This document shows positions 40,155-49,784 of a stretch of DNA of 64,000 bases, piece after piece. This DNA comes from Phycisphaerales bacterium (lineage in GTDB: Bacteria; Planctomycetota; Phycisphaerae; Tepidisphaerales; Tepidisphaeraceae). Location of the stretch: NCBI GenBank assembly GCA_020847375.1, contig JADLCB010000021.1, positions 62,001-126,000 of the forward strand, written 5' to 3'. Position 1 is the stretch's first letter, and every line of letters starts with the position of its first letter. Made by a program: the position numbers and the translations under genes. The notes beneath the pieces are model-generated. The model worked only from the letters and a program-made list of their open reading frames with translations. It ran no database searches and was not told the origin of the DNA.

Positions 40155-41478
40155 ATTTCGCCTGACGCAACGCCGTGCGGCTCAAACCAGCGATGAGCGG
40201 GATTGAAAGTGATGCGAAAATCATGAGAAAACCCAGCACACCATAGATCAGCAGATACGCCTGAGTTTCACTGCCACGCGCCCCCAGACCATCGACCCAC
40301 GCGCCCATCGCCAGTGGCGACAATGCCCCCGCCGTATACGCCAGAGTTAAAAATAATCCGGCAACGCGCCCGCGCACATCAGGATGTACGCGCTCCAGAA
40401 TGGCTGAATCACTGATGGCGTACGAACTGAACTGGAACATCTGGAAGGCGGAGAGCACCCATAAGATCCAGACCGATGACCAGAGCGGGATGGTCGCAAT
40501 GGTCAGCCCGCCAAGGATTAAAGTGCCCACCAGCATCGGTAAGCGTTTGCCGCCGGGAGACAGGATTACCGCCAGGGGGTTGGCAATAATTCCGATCAGC
40601 ATCATGGCGCCAAGCGTCAAGCCGACCTTGAGCACATCGTAACCCATCGCCTTTTGCAGAAACAAACTGGAAAGGGTCAATGACGCTGAACCGGCAAAAT
40701 CGCGACATCCCAGCACCAACGCGATTCCGACAACCTTCCAGCGCAGGGTTGCCGTCATCGGCTGGCCTGACTTGGAAGCTGACTCGTTTTTACCGATGGA
40801 CAATACTTTGGCATTGCCCATCGAATCAACGGACGATGGATCGGAGGACATATCGTTCAACCGCTGCGCTGGGACTTTGGCGCGACGACGCCGTCTTGTC
40901 TCGCGCGCCACTGCGATAAACACGATGCCGCAGATAATCCCAAGAAGGCCCAGTTCAATCAACGGTTTTTGCCAGTCGGCCACCGAGGCAAACGCCCACC
41001 GGGCATCGGTGGCGCGCCAACCAGCATATTGCGGACCAAAGAAAAACCCGAGTCCACTGCCAATTCCCAGCAGACCAATGCCCAGACCCGTTTTACGCGG
41101 ATAATGCGCCGAGATCAGCGCGTTGGCGGCGGGATGAAACAGCGTCCCAAATAAACCAGCCAGCACACCCAGAACCATCAGCCACTCATATTGGCGCACC
41201 AGCCCCATCGCAATAATCACCAGCGCATTGCCGATCTGCCCGATCCCCATCAGCCAGACACGATTAAATCGATCCGCCAACATCCCGGCGGCGTAGGATC
41301 CCAAACCGTAAACCACCATGTAGATGGTGACGATCAGCGATGCCGAACGGGCACCGGGCAAATGCAGATCCTGCACCATCAACAGATACAACGGAATCAA
41401 GACGACTGTATAGGCATGCGTAAAGGCATGCAGCACCACCGAGGCAATCAAGGTCGCAATCGTTCGCCGACTTTTCAT
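40153..41478 (-). CDS. MFS transporter
   Basis: A 441-residue inner-membrane protein with about twelve hydrophobic segments in two halves, separated by a charged loop at about residues 195-245 (ARETRRRRRAK and following Ser/Asp-rich stretch). The first inter-helix loop reads YAAGMLADRFNRVWLMGIGQ, the MFS motif A pattern (G-x-L-A-D-R). GLFGTLFHPAANALISAHYP resembles the FSR/fosmidomycin-resistance-like group, which often carries HPA(A). The substrate is not predictable. It is convergent with the acidic protein gene. Confidence 0.9.
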   Translation of the reverse strand: MKSRRTIATLIASVVLHAFTHAYTVVLIPLYLLMVQDLHLPGARSASLIVTIYMVVYGLGSYAAGMLADRFNRVWLMGIGQIGNALVIIAMGLVRQYEWLMVLGVLAGLFGTLFHPAANALISAHYPRKTGLGIGLLGIGSGLGFFFGPQYAGWRATDARWAFASVADWQKPLIELGLLGIICGIVFIAVARETRRRRRAKVPAQRLNDMSSDPSSVDSMGNAKVLSIGKNESASKSGQPMTATLRWKVVGIALVLGCRDFAGSASLTLSSLFLQKAMGYDVLKVGLTLGAMMLIGIIANPLAVILSPGGKRLPMLVGTLILGGLTIATIPLWSSVWILWVLSAFQMFQFSSYAISDSAILERVHPDVRGRVAGLFLTLAYTAGALSPLAMGAWVDGLGARGSETQAYLLIYGVLGFLMIFASLSIPLIAGLSRTALRQAK

Positions 41479-41696
41479 TTCATTTCCACTAAGTCAAAGA
41501 CGCCTATCTTCGCATCGACAGCTTGCATTTGCCACTGTCATCGACCATCTGGGCGCAGCATTGGTGATGTTATGACACGTTTAACGCACGTCATTGCGAT
41601 ATTGTTGCGCCATCGCTTTGCTTCAGTCGATTGCGCCAATATCATTGAGCCAACCGCGTTGGTTTTTCTTCGATTGCGCTGACGATCCGTCTTTTT

Positions 41697-43103
41697 ATGA
41701 AAATTGCCACTGGTTTAACGGTTCCGCTTCAGCGCAGGCCCATGCTTGAGCTGGTGACACTTGCTGCGCCAACGGTGGCGCAGATGACCTCCTACACGCT
41801 GATGCAGTTTGCCGATCGGCTGATGCTGGCACGGGTGGGCGATCTGGAAGCGGCGGCGTCTGGCACGGCGGGCATTGTTTTTTTTGCGGTACTGAGTTTC
41901 GGTTTTGGCGTGCTGATTCTGGTCAACGCGCTGGCCAGCCAGGTGCTGGGGCGGGGCAACTTGAGTGCTGCCGGCCAGTTCATGTGGCAGGGATTGTGGT
42001 TTGGTATCGTTTTGGGATTGCTGCCGCTGATGACATTTCCATTTGCGCAGCAAATATTCCAAGCCATGGGGCATGAAGCACATATGGCCAGTCTCGAGGG
42101 GGATTATTTTCGCATTGTCTGCCTGGGAGGTGCTGTCAAACTTGCCCAGACCGCCATGAGCAGTTTTCTGCTGGGTCTGCATCGTCCGGGCATTGTGCTG
42201 GTGGGAGCGATTGGCGGCGCTGTGGCGAATTTATTCTTTAACTGGCTGCTCATTTACGGCAACTGGGGGTTTCCTGCCCTGGGCGTGGCGGGTGCTGCCT
42301 GGGGAACCAACGCCGCCGTGACAATCGAATTGATCGTCATGGGCGCTTACGTTTTTCGACCAATCTTTGCCTCCCGATTCAATACGTACGATTTCCGTCT
42401 GCGGCTCAACCGGATGCGCATGCTTTTGAAGATTGGCGTTCCTTCAGGCTGCCAGTTCATCAATGATGTTCTGGCGTGGGCAATTTTCATGAACGTCATC
42501 CTGGGGAAATTGGGAACCGCTGCATTGAGCGCCAACAGTTTTGCCTTCACATTCATGTCGCTGTGCTTCATGCCCGCTGCTGGAGTCGGCGCTGCCGTTA
42601 CAGCCCTGGTCGGCCGGTACATTGGTATGGGTCGTTCCGATCTGGCCGAGCGACGGGCGCACCTGGGGTTTGTGGCGTGCGCCATCTACATGACGATCGC
42701 AGGGATTATCCTTTACGTCTTTCGTTACCAACTGATCGGGCTGTTCACGCATGATGAACAGATCAAGCAGATCGGTGGGCAGTTGCTGCTGTTCATCGCT
42801 TTATATCAGCTTTTTGACGCCATGTTCCTTATCTACATGGGCGCCTTGCGCGGTGCTGGCGATACGCTGGTACCGGCGATTGTTCAGGGAATACTGATCT
42901 GGACGATCGTGGTCGGTGGTGGCAGCCTGTTCGTCTATTTCGCCCCGGGTTTGGGTGTGAAGGGGCCTTGGAGTCTGACGCTGGTGTTTGGGATCTGCCT
43001 CGGCTTCTACCTGATGGGTCGATTTCATCGGGGAAACTGGAAGAAAATCCGGTTGCATGGCGAACCAATCCCCAGTGCCGAGCTTCTGCCAATCTCGATC
43101 TGA
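41697..43103 (+). CDS. MATE family efflux transporter
   Basis: A 468-residue inner-membrane protein with about twelve hydrophobic segments in two homologous halves. It starts LELVTLAAPTVAQMTSYTLMQFADRLMLARVGD, the usual MATE opening with a membrane entry helix and a conserved D. The second half repeats the pattern (LLKIGVPSGCQFINDVLAW; GVGAAVTALVGRYIGMG; ALRGAGDTLVPAIVQG). MATE proteins export cationic drugs or metabolites in exchange for Na+ or H+. The substrate is unknown. It is divergent from the MFS gene, with a 218-bp gap that shows no further gene. Confidence 0.93.
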   Translation: MKIATGLTVPLQRRPMLELVTLAAPTVAQMTSYTLMQFADRLMLARVGDLEAAASGTAGIVFFAVLSFGFGVLILVNALASQVLGRGNLSAAGQFMWQGLWFGIVLGLLPLMTFPFAQQIFQAMGHEAHMASLEGDYFRIVCLGGAVKLAQTAMSSFLLGLHRPGIVLVGAIGGAVANLFFNWLLIYGNWGFPALGVAGAAWGTNAAVTIELIVMGAYVFRPIFASRFNTYDFRLRLNRMRMLLKIGVPSGCQFINDVLAWAIFMNVILGKLGTAALSANSFAFTFMSLCFMPAAGVGAAVTALVGRYIGMGRSDLAERRAHLGFVACAIYMTIAGIILYVFRYQLIGLFTHDEQIKQIGGQLLLFIALYQLFDAMFLIYMGALRGAGDTLVPAIVQGILIWTIVVGGGSLFVYFAPGLGVKGPWSLTLVFGICLGFYLMGRFHRGNWKKIRLHGEPIPSAELLPISI

Positions 43104-43184
43104 TTTTTTCAAGCCCGCCCCCATCCAAGATGACGGCGCCAATATCCATTACAAACCCATTCCCATTGGTTACGGGTCAGAACG

Positions 43185-44072
43185 TTACAGTCCCAACTGG
43201 GCTTTTTTCTGCTCCCATTCCGCCGTTTCCCGCTTGTTGGTGGTATCCAGCGCCTGACCGGTACGAATGGCTTGGATTTCCAGGCGTGTCAGGTGCATTG
43301 CCTGGAAGTTGTAATCCAGAAATGCCTCAGCCGCGATGGGAACAATGGGCTGAATCAAGGCGAACATGGCCCGGGCGTAATCCTGGATTTCCTGCTGGGC
43401 ATGCGAATCCATGCGCAGCGACAGGAAATGAAACAGATTGTGCAGATCGATTTTCCAGTACCACTCGGTATAGACGTTGATCGGCAACCCGATGCGCGCC
43501 AGCTCGCGGCTGACACCCTTTTCCATCAGCTTTTCATAATCGCTGTAGAGGCTTTCGCACTTGTCGAGATAGTTCAGAAATTCCTGGGCGGTCGCGTGTT
43601 CGATCGGTTCATCACCCCCCTGGCGATTGACCGTGCTCTGGCGGCGGACATTATCGATCGACGGATGATAAAAACGATCCGGCACCACCGAATAACGGGC
43701 GGAATACTCGTTGACATTGGCTGTGCGATGACGAATCCACTGGCGGGCAATGAAAATAGGCATGACGTGATGGAACTTGAACTCCACCATCTCGAACGGC
43801 GTCGTATGGCGATGCCGGGCCAGATACCGAATCAACCCGCGATCTTCGTTGACGTGCTTCGTGCCTTCGCCGTAACTGACCCGCGCCGCCTGCACAATCG
43901 CGACATCGGCAGTCTTGCCGGCGGGAATCAAACGTGGCATGACATCGACCAGCCCCACCATGCCATGATCGTGTACTTTCACCTCCCAGCGGGCGGCGTT
44001 TTCCATTACATCATGCACGGGATTATCGAATTTTTTTCGTTGGATTTGAATGTCGGATAAGTCGATGCCCAT
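43185..44072 (-). CDS. thyX: Flavin-dependent thymidylate synthase
   Basis: About 295 residues. It is identified by the ThyX signature RQWIRHRTANVNEYSARYS. In addition GLIRYLARHRHTTPFEMVEF and the C-terminal FLDYNFQAMHLTRLEIQAI match the family. It methylates dUMP to dTMP using methylene-tetrahydrofolate, FAD and NADPH in the cytosol. The ATG at 44072 leaves a 25-bp gap after the upstream gene; a farther GTG at 44141 would overlap that gene. Its presence suggests the organism relies on ThyX rather than ThyA, though only this window is seen. Confidence 0.96.
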   Translation of the reverse strand: MGIDLSDIQIQRKKFDNPVHDVMENAARWEVKVHDHGMVGLVDVMPRLIPAGKTADVAIVQAARVSYGEGTKHVNEDRGLIRYLARHRHTTPFEMVEFKFHHVMPIFIARQWIRHRTANVNEYSARYSVVPDRFYHPSIDNVRRQSTVNRQGGDEPIEHATAQEFLNYLDKCESLYSDYEKLMEKGVSRELARIGLPINVYTEWYWKIDLHNLFHFLSLRMDSHAQQEIQDYARAMFALIQPIVPIAAEAFLDYNFQAMHLTRLEIQAIRTGQALDTTNKRETAEWEQKKAQLGL

Positions 44073-44097
44073 GCCTGCGTATGATAGTGAACCGCGC

Positions 44098-45219
44098 TCA
44101 GGGGGCAAGGTCGCGCCGGCGGGAGGGATCATCACGACCAAGCACCAGACTGGCGGCGATCAGCAGCAGCGAACCGCCGATCATATAAAGCTGCGTGCGC
44201 GGCTGGCGACAGAGTTCTGCAAAGCGCCCACCGACCGGAACATACGCGGGCATGGCTGCTGGTTCAGGCACGTTGACCAGTTGAAAAGGGGAGGAAAGCT
44301 CGATGCCTGATGCGCCGTTGAGTTTCAGCACCGTCGTACCCGCCCGGACCACATTGAGCTGACGTTGCACCAGCCGCTGAGCCAGAATCGAATCATCCGT
44401 CACCGCAGCCAGAAAGCGATCATTGACATCCACCTGTTTTTGCAACTGATCCAGATCGCGGCGCAATTTCTCACGCTCCCACATGATCTGATGATTTTCA
44501 TCCGTCAACGGAATAATCAGACAACAGGCGATAATCGCGATACCCAGACACATCAGCGGAATTGTCCAGATCGCCCCACCGGTCGGTTGGCGCGCCTGTT
44601 GATCCTCGATTTCCCGGGCAGTCAGCAGGTTTTCGGCTTCCAGCGGTTCAGATCCCAACGACGGCAGCTTGCGGTGCAGCTCCGCTTCGATCTGTTCAAC
44701 CGCATCATCACTGACCGTCTGACCATTTTCATCCACCGCTAAAAACCCGGGGGCAAACGCGACCGCTGGCGGCTGAGGTTCGACGGCGTGCGCATCGATA
44801 TTAATCGCAGCACCGGTGTCATTGGCATCGATGCGCCAGGGACCGAAAAATTCTTCATCCTCCCCGACAGCCGTCGGTACAGCGGCGCTGAGGCTGGCTG
44901 GCGAAACTTCTTCATCAGCCGAAACTTTCCCGCCTGCCAAAGCTTCATCCCCAGCCACATTGGCATTGTCACTGGCATCAGGATTATCGCTGATATCGGC
45001 GTGGCGATTTTGCACGTCATCCACCTGCGGCTGATCCATTGACGCCGAATCAGCCTGCATGGATGCGTCAGTTGAATCCGGCTGGGCATTTTGTTCATCG
45101 CCGTCAGCCTGCTTGTTCAGTGCATCTTCCGCCGGCAGCTTGACATGATGGTTCTGAGCATCATGCCGATCGTGCGCATCGAGTGGATTCAGATTGTTCG
45201 GTTGATTGGCGTTATCCAT
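44098..45219 (-). CDS. Two-TM protein with acidic N-terminus and short coiled coil
   Basis: About 373 residues, not assigned to a family. Residues 1-110 are low-complexity and rich in Asp, Asn, Ala, Gln and Glu. A membrane helix follows at roughly 220-245 (IPLMCLGIAIIACCLIIPL), then a heptad segment WEREKLRRDLDQLQKQVDVN, and near the C-terminus a second helix (LYMIGGSLLLIAASLVLG) before a basic tail. The TM helix followed at once by a coiled coil recalls FtsL/DivIC-type division proteins, but the large acidic N-terminus and second TM do not. It lies upstream of thyX on the same strand, 25 bp apart. The start is unsure: TTG at 45243 is possible. Confidence 0.7.
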   Translation of the reverse strand: MDNANQPNNLNPLDAHDRHDAQNHHVKLPAEDALNKQADGDEQNAQPDSTDASMQADSASMDQPQVDDVQNRHADISDNPDASDNANVAGDEALAGGKVSADEEVSPASLSAAVPTAVGEDEEFFGPWRIDANDTGAAINIDAHAVEPQPPAVAFAPGFLAVDENGQTVSDDAVEQIEAELHRKLPSLGSEPLEAENLLTAREIEDQQARQPTGGAIWTIPLMCLGIAIIACCLIIPLTDENHQIMWEREKLRRDLDQLQKQVDVNDRFLAAVTDDSILAQRLVQRQLNVVRAGTTVLKLNGASGIELSSPFQLVNVPEPAAMPAYVPVGGRFAELCRQPRTQLYMIGGSLLLIAASLVLGRDDPSRRRDLAP

Positions 45220-45325
45220 AACTGCTGTTGGCAACGAGCGCAAAGACTGCGTCCGGGCCTTAAATTAGTTATCGGCCCTACAGCCACAGCTAGCTTAAAA
45301 ATCGGAGGAAAGATCCGGGGCTAAC

Positions 45326-45374
45326 AAAAGCGGGAGATCGTCTGACCGGCTTTGGCCCGTCGTTCGATCTCCCG
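45326..45374 (-). terminator. Intrinsic terminator of enolase
   Basis: On the minus strand CGGGAGATCG pairs with CGATCTCCCG (10 bp) around a 24-nt loop that itself can pair, followed by CTTTTG. It is 28 bp past the eno stop codon. Confidence 0.85.
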
Positions 45375-45402
45375 TCTATCGTTATAACCCAAGTCAGGGA
45401 AA

Positions 45403-46773
<1,371 letters not shown>

Positions 46774-46928
46774 TCAAACCATCGCTGGGGTATGAAATAA
46801 TTTTGTTCCTGCTGAGGTGAGTTGGATATTCCCGGCGCAGCCGCGACCGGCCACGCCGGCCAGGGGCGAGATGTTCCTGTGCGCCTTTGGCACCGGCCGA
46901 ACGCGCACAAAATGATTATGAATTAAGT

Positions 46929-47282
46929 TCAAATCGCCTCGCGCCCGCGCTCCCCCGTGCCAATGCGAATACATTCCTGCATTTCCGTCAGAAAAATTTT
47001 ACCATCGCCGATGCGCCCGCTCTCATGCCGGGCAGATTGGAGAATGGCGCTGATGGCGATTTCCACGAACTCGTCATTGCACGCGATATCCAGCCGAATC
47101 TTCGGTAGAAGATTGGGCACGACCGACTGCCCGCGATACAAATCCGCCCCCTGATCCGCCTGCTGGTGTCGGCCATGACCGGTGCAGCGGGTTACCGTAA
47201 TCCGCGTGATTTCCGCTTTGATCAGCGTCTCGCGCACCGCGTCAAGTTTATCAGGCTGAATGATGGCAGTGATGAGTTTCAT
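46929..47282 (-). CDS. P-II nitrogen regulatory protein with atypical T-loop
   Basis: A 117-residue P-II protein (GlnB/GlnK family). It starts MKLITAIIQPDKLDAVRE, and the ATP-binding B-loop GRIGDGKIFL and C-terminal RTGERGREAI are conserved. The T-loop (about residues 36-55, HGRHQQADQGADLYRGQSV) is three residues longer than in E. coli GlnB. The tyrosine that E. coli uridylylates (Tyr51) is replaced by Val, while the preceding Tyr in LYRG is kept. It likely senses ATP/ADP and 2-oxoglutarate and gates AmtB, whose gene ends 35 bp upstream, but uridylylation at the usual site is not possible. The start ATG at 47282 is chosen from the family; the open frame extends upstream into amtB by chance. 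Confidence 0.95.
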   Translation of the reverse strand: MKLITAIIQPDKLDAVRETLIKAEITRITVTRCTGHGRHQQADQGADLYRGQSVVPNLLPKIRLDIACNDEFVEIAISAILQSARHESGRIGDGKIFLTEMQECIRIGTGERGREAI

Positions 47283-47317
47283 AAGTTCACCGTAAGCGTA
47301 TTGGCTGTTAAAGCGGA

Positions 47318-48664
47318 CTACTGCAGATTGAGCAGCCCATAACCATGTTCCCCGTGCAGGGCATGATCCAGACCGGCGGTTTCGCGGGTGATATCCAGCC
47401 GAAATCCGACTGTCTTTTCGACCAGCAACACCAGGATGAGGCTTACCACTGCAGCGTAAATGATGGCAATACCCACCGCGCTGCCTTGCACGAGCAGTTG
47501 ATGGGTGATGCTCCAATCCGGGCCAAATCGCAACGTCAGCTCGGCAGCACTTTGAGGACGCAGAAGTACGCTCAGACCCATGGCACCAAAAATACCCGCC
47601 ACGCCGTGGATGCCGAATACATCCAGGCTGTCGTCGTAACCCAGACGTATTTTGATCAAGACCGCGACATAGCAGACCAGCGACGCCAGCACGCTGAGAA
47701 TCATCGCGCCAGCCACGTTCACCACGCCCGCCGCCGGCGTGATTGCCACCAAACCGGCCAGAATTCCCGAGCACAGCCCGAGACTGGTTGCCTTGCGATG
47801 ATGAATGGCTTCGATGATGACCCACGTCAATGCCCCCGTCGCTGCGGCGGCCTGTGTCACGGTCAGCGCGCGAACCGTATCGAAATTGCTGCTCAAACTG
47901 CTGCCGGCATTAAACCCGAACCAACCCACCCAGAGCAGACCAGCGCCAATGAGTGTCATCACCAGATTGTTGGGGCGCATCGCTGTCTGCGGATACCCCT
48001 TGCGCGCGCCCAGATAAATCGCGCACACCAGGGCGCTGACACCAGCGCTGATATGCACGACCGTACCGCCGGCATAGTCCTGCGCCCCCATCGTCAAAAG
48101 AAAACCCGTGCCCGACCAGACCCAATGGGCCAGCGGACAGTAGACAACCAAGCCCCACAGGGCAATGAAAATGCAATATCCGCGAAAACGAACCCGCTCA
48201 GCGAAGGCACCGGCAATCAAGGCCGGGGCGATAATGGCGAACTTGCCCTGAAACATGGCAAAGACAAGTTCGGGAATCGACGACGTTGCGTTGTTGATCG
48301 CGATGGCGCTGTGGTCCTGATGCAGAAAAAGCATCTGCGGGTTCCAACCGCAAAAACCACCGAGAATATCCGGGCCAAATGACAGGGAATAACCAACCGA
48401 TACCCAGATGACACCCATAATCGCCATCGATGCAAAACTGTGCATCATCGTTCCCAGTACGTTTTTGGTGCGCACCAAGCCGCCGTAAAACATGGCCAGT
48501 CCGGGAACCATCAGCAGCACCAGTGCGGTCGAGGTCAACATCCACGCGGTCGCGCCCGAATCGATGGGAAGCTGACTATCCGGTGTTTGCGCCATGACCA
48601 GCGCTGGACACAGCAGCAGGACCATCACACCCACAACCGACAATCGACGCAGATCAAAATTCAT
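47318..48664 (-). CDS. amtB: Ammonium transporter AmtB
   Basis: About 448 residues: a cleavable signal peptide (VVGVMVLLLCPALVMAQ) followed by eleven hydrophobic segments, as in E. coli AmtB. Family marks are LVPGLAMFYGGLVR-like LLMVPGLAMFYGGLVRTKNV, AQDYAGGTVVHISAGVSALV, LLWVGWFGFNAGS and DVFGIHGVAGIFGAM, which holds one of the pore histidines; the other lies in TVVHISAG. It conducts ammonium across the inner membrane. AGGAG lies ten bases before the ATG at 48664. The P-II gene follows after 35 bp, so the order is amtB-P-II, the reverse of glnK-amtB. A sigma54-type promoter candidate is upstream. Confidence 0.95.
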   Translation of the reverse strand: MNFDLRRLSVVGVMVLLLCPALVMAQTPDSQLPIDSGATAWMLTSTALVLLMVPGLAMFYGGLVRTKNVLGTMMHSFASMAIMGVIWVSVGYSLSFGPDILGGFCGWNPQMLFLHQDHSAIAINNATSSIPELVFAMFQGKFAIIAPALIAGAFAERVRFRGYCIFIALWGLVVYCPLAHWVWSGTGFLLTMGAQDYAGGTVVHISAGVSALVCAIYLGARKGYPQTAMRPNNLVMTLIGAGLLWVGWFGFNAGSSLSSNFDTVRALTVTQAAAATGALTWVIIEAIHHRKATSLGLCSGILAGLVAITPAAGVVNVAGAMILSVLASLVCYVAVLIKIRLGYDDSLDVFGIHGVAGIFGAMGLSVLLRPQSAAELTLRFGPDWSITHQLLVQGSAVGIAIIYAAVVSLILVLLVEKTVGFRLDITRETAGLDHALHGEHGYGLLNLQ

Positions 48665-49059
48665 GAGAGTCACGCTCCTGCAGCACATCAACAACTTGGC
48701 GAACCGAACCATCCACTTCACCGAGGGTTTGCCGACTTTTAACAATCGCACTGACCCATCAAACGGTGTGATGGCTGTCGATTGGCCAACTTAGCATCGG
48801 CCATGCCACGCCGAGACACTGCAACCAGATGAGATGTAACTGATTGATTTACAGATGCTTACCCATCCTGACTGTCAAGGCATGACACCGATGAATCTGG
48901 TACGTTCCTACAAGGATGTCGTTTTGCACCGCACGTACCGGCAAAATTGTATGAATGACCCGCTACGAAAATGTGGCGCAGCAACTGGCACGGACGGAAT
49001 CGACCTCCTGGGGCATTGTCCATTCGGCAACCGCACACTGGCGTAGTACAATCAGGGGT
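48665..49059. other. Divergent spacer between amtB and pcm
   Basis: About 395 bp with no supported gene. It contains the sigma54-type candidate for amtB at 48793-48808. No clear sigma70 promoter was found for pcm. Confidence 0.5.
48793..48808 (-). promoter_or_regulatory. Sigma54 (-24/-12) promoter candidate for amtB
   Basis: On the minus strand TGGCATGGCCGATGCT keeps the invariant GG and GC ten bases apart and matches TGGCAYR-N4-TTGCW at all but one defined position. It lies about 130 bp before the amtB ATG. RpoN/NtrC control of amtB is well known in other bacteria. Confidence 0.55.
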
Positions 49060-49716
49060 ATGAATGACGTTGGAACTGAGTCTGAGCTGCACCAGATGAT
49101 CCAGCAGCAGATCATCGGGCGGGGCATCACTGACCAGCGCGTCATCGAGGCTTTTTACAGTGTCCCGCGCGAGCTGTTTTTTCTGGATACGTTTCGTAAA
49201 AACGCTTTTGGTGATCATGCTGCTCCGATCGGTCATGGGCAGACGATCAGCCAGCCGTACATGGTTGCGCTGATGACCCAGCGCCTGGGTGTCGAGCCGC
49301 ATCACCGCGTTCTGGAAATCGGCACGGGCAGCGGCTATCAGACTGCGATTCTCGCGCGTCTGGCGGGTGAGGTTTACACCCTGGAGCGCATCAAGCCCCT
49401 GCTGGATGACGCCTGGGAACGACTGCAGGAACTGAAGATTCGCAACGTGCATTATCGTTTTGGCGATGGCACGCTGGGCTGGCCTGAAGCAGCGCCGTTT
49501 GATCGCATTTTGATTACCGCCGGCGCCCCTGCGCTTCCGCATCAGCTCCTGCTGGAACAACTGACGGACGGGGGCAGCGCCGTCCTGCCCGTCGGGCCGG
49601 AAAATCAACAGACGCTCATCGGGGTGATCCGCCAGGGCAACGAGCTTTATTCCGCTGACATTTGCGGAGTACGCTTTGTCAAACTGATCGGTCGGCACGG
49701 CTGGGCTGATGAATAA
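49060..49716 (+). CDS. pcm: Protein-L-isoaspartate O-methyltransferase
   Basis: About 218 residues from the ATG at 49060. It repairs isoaspartyl residues in aged proteins using S-adenosylmethionine. The order of motifs is PCMT-like: [20 protein letters not shown] at the start, [20 protein letters not shown] (substrate region), [18 protein letters not shown] (SAM motif I), YTLERIKPL, and [31 protein letters not shown] near the end is also typical. An upstream start at 48955 would add 35 residues without family likeness. It stands 68 bp before recG on the same strand. Confidence 0.95.
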   Translation: MNDVGTESELHQMIQQQIIGRGITDQRVIEAFYSVPRELFFLDTFRKNAFGDHAAPIGHGQTISQPYMVALMTQRLGVEPHHRVLEIGTGSGYQTAILARLAGEVYTLERIKPLLDDAWERLQELKIRNVHYRFGDGTLGWPEAAPFDRILITAGAPALPHQLLLEQLTDGGSAVLPVGPENQQTLIGVIRQGNELYSADICGVRFVKLIGRHGWADE

Positions 49717-49784
49717 AACCACCCTGCCCACAAACCTGCGCGTCAGCACGTTACAATCGACAGCAGACTTATGACGGCGAAATT

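Noticed and set aside
46929-47825. A 298-codon frame ending in the P-II protein
   Set aside because: Its first part is an out-of-frame reading of amtB. The family start at 47282 is clear and no fusion is supported.
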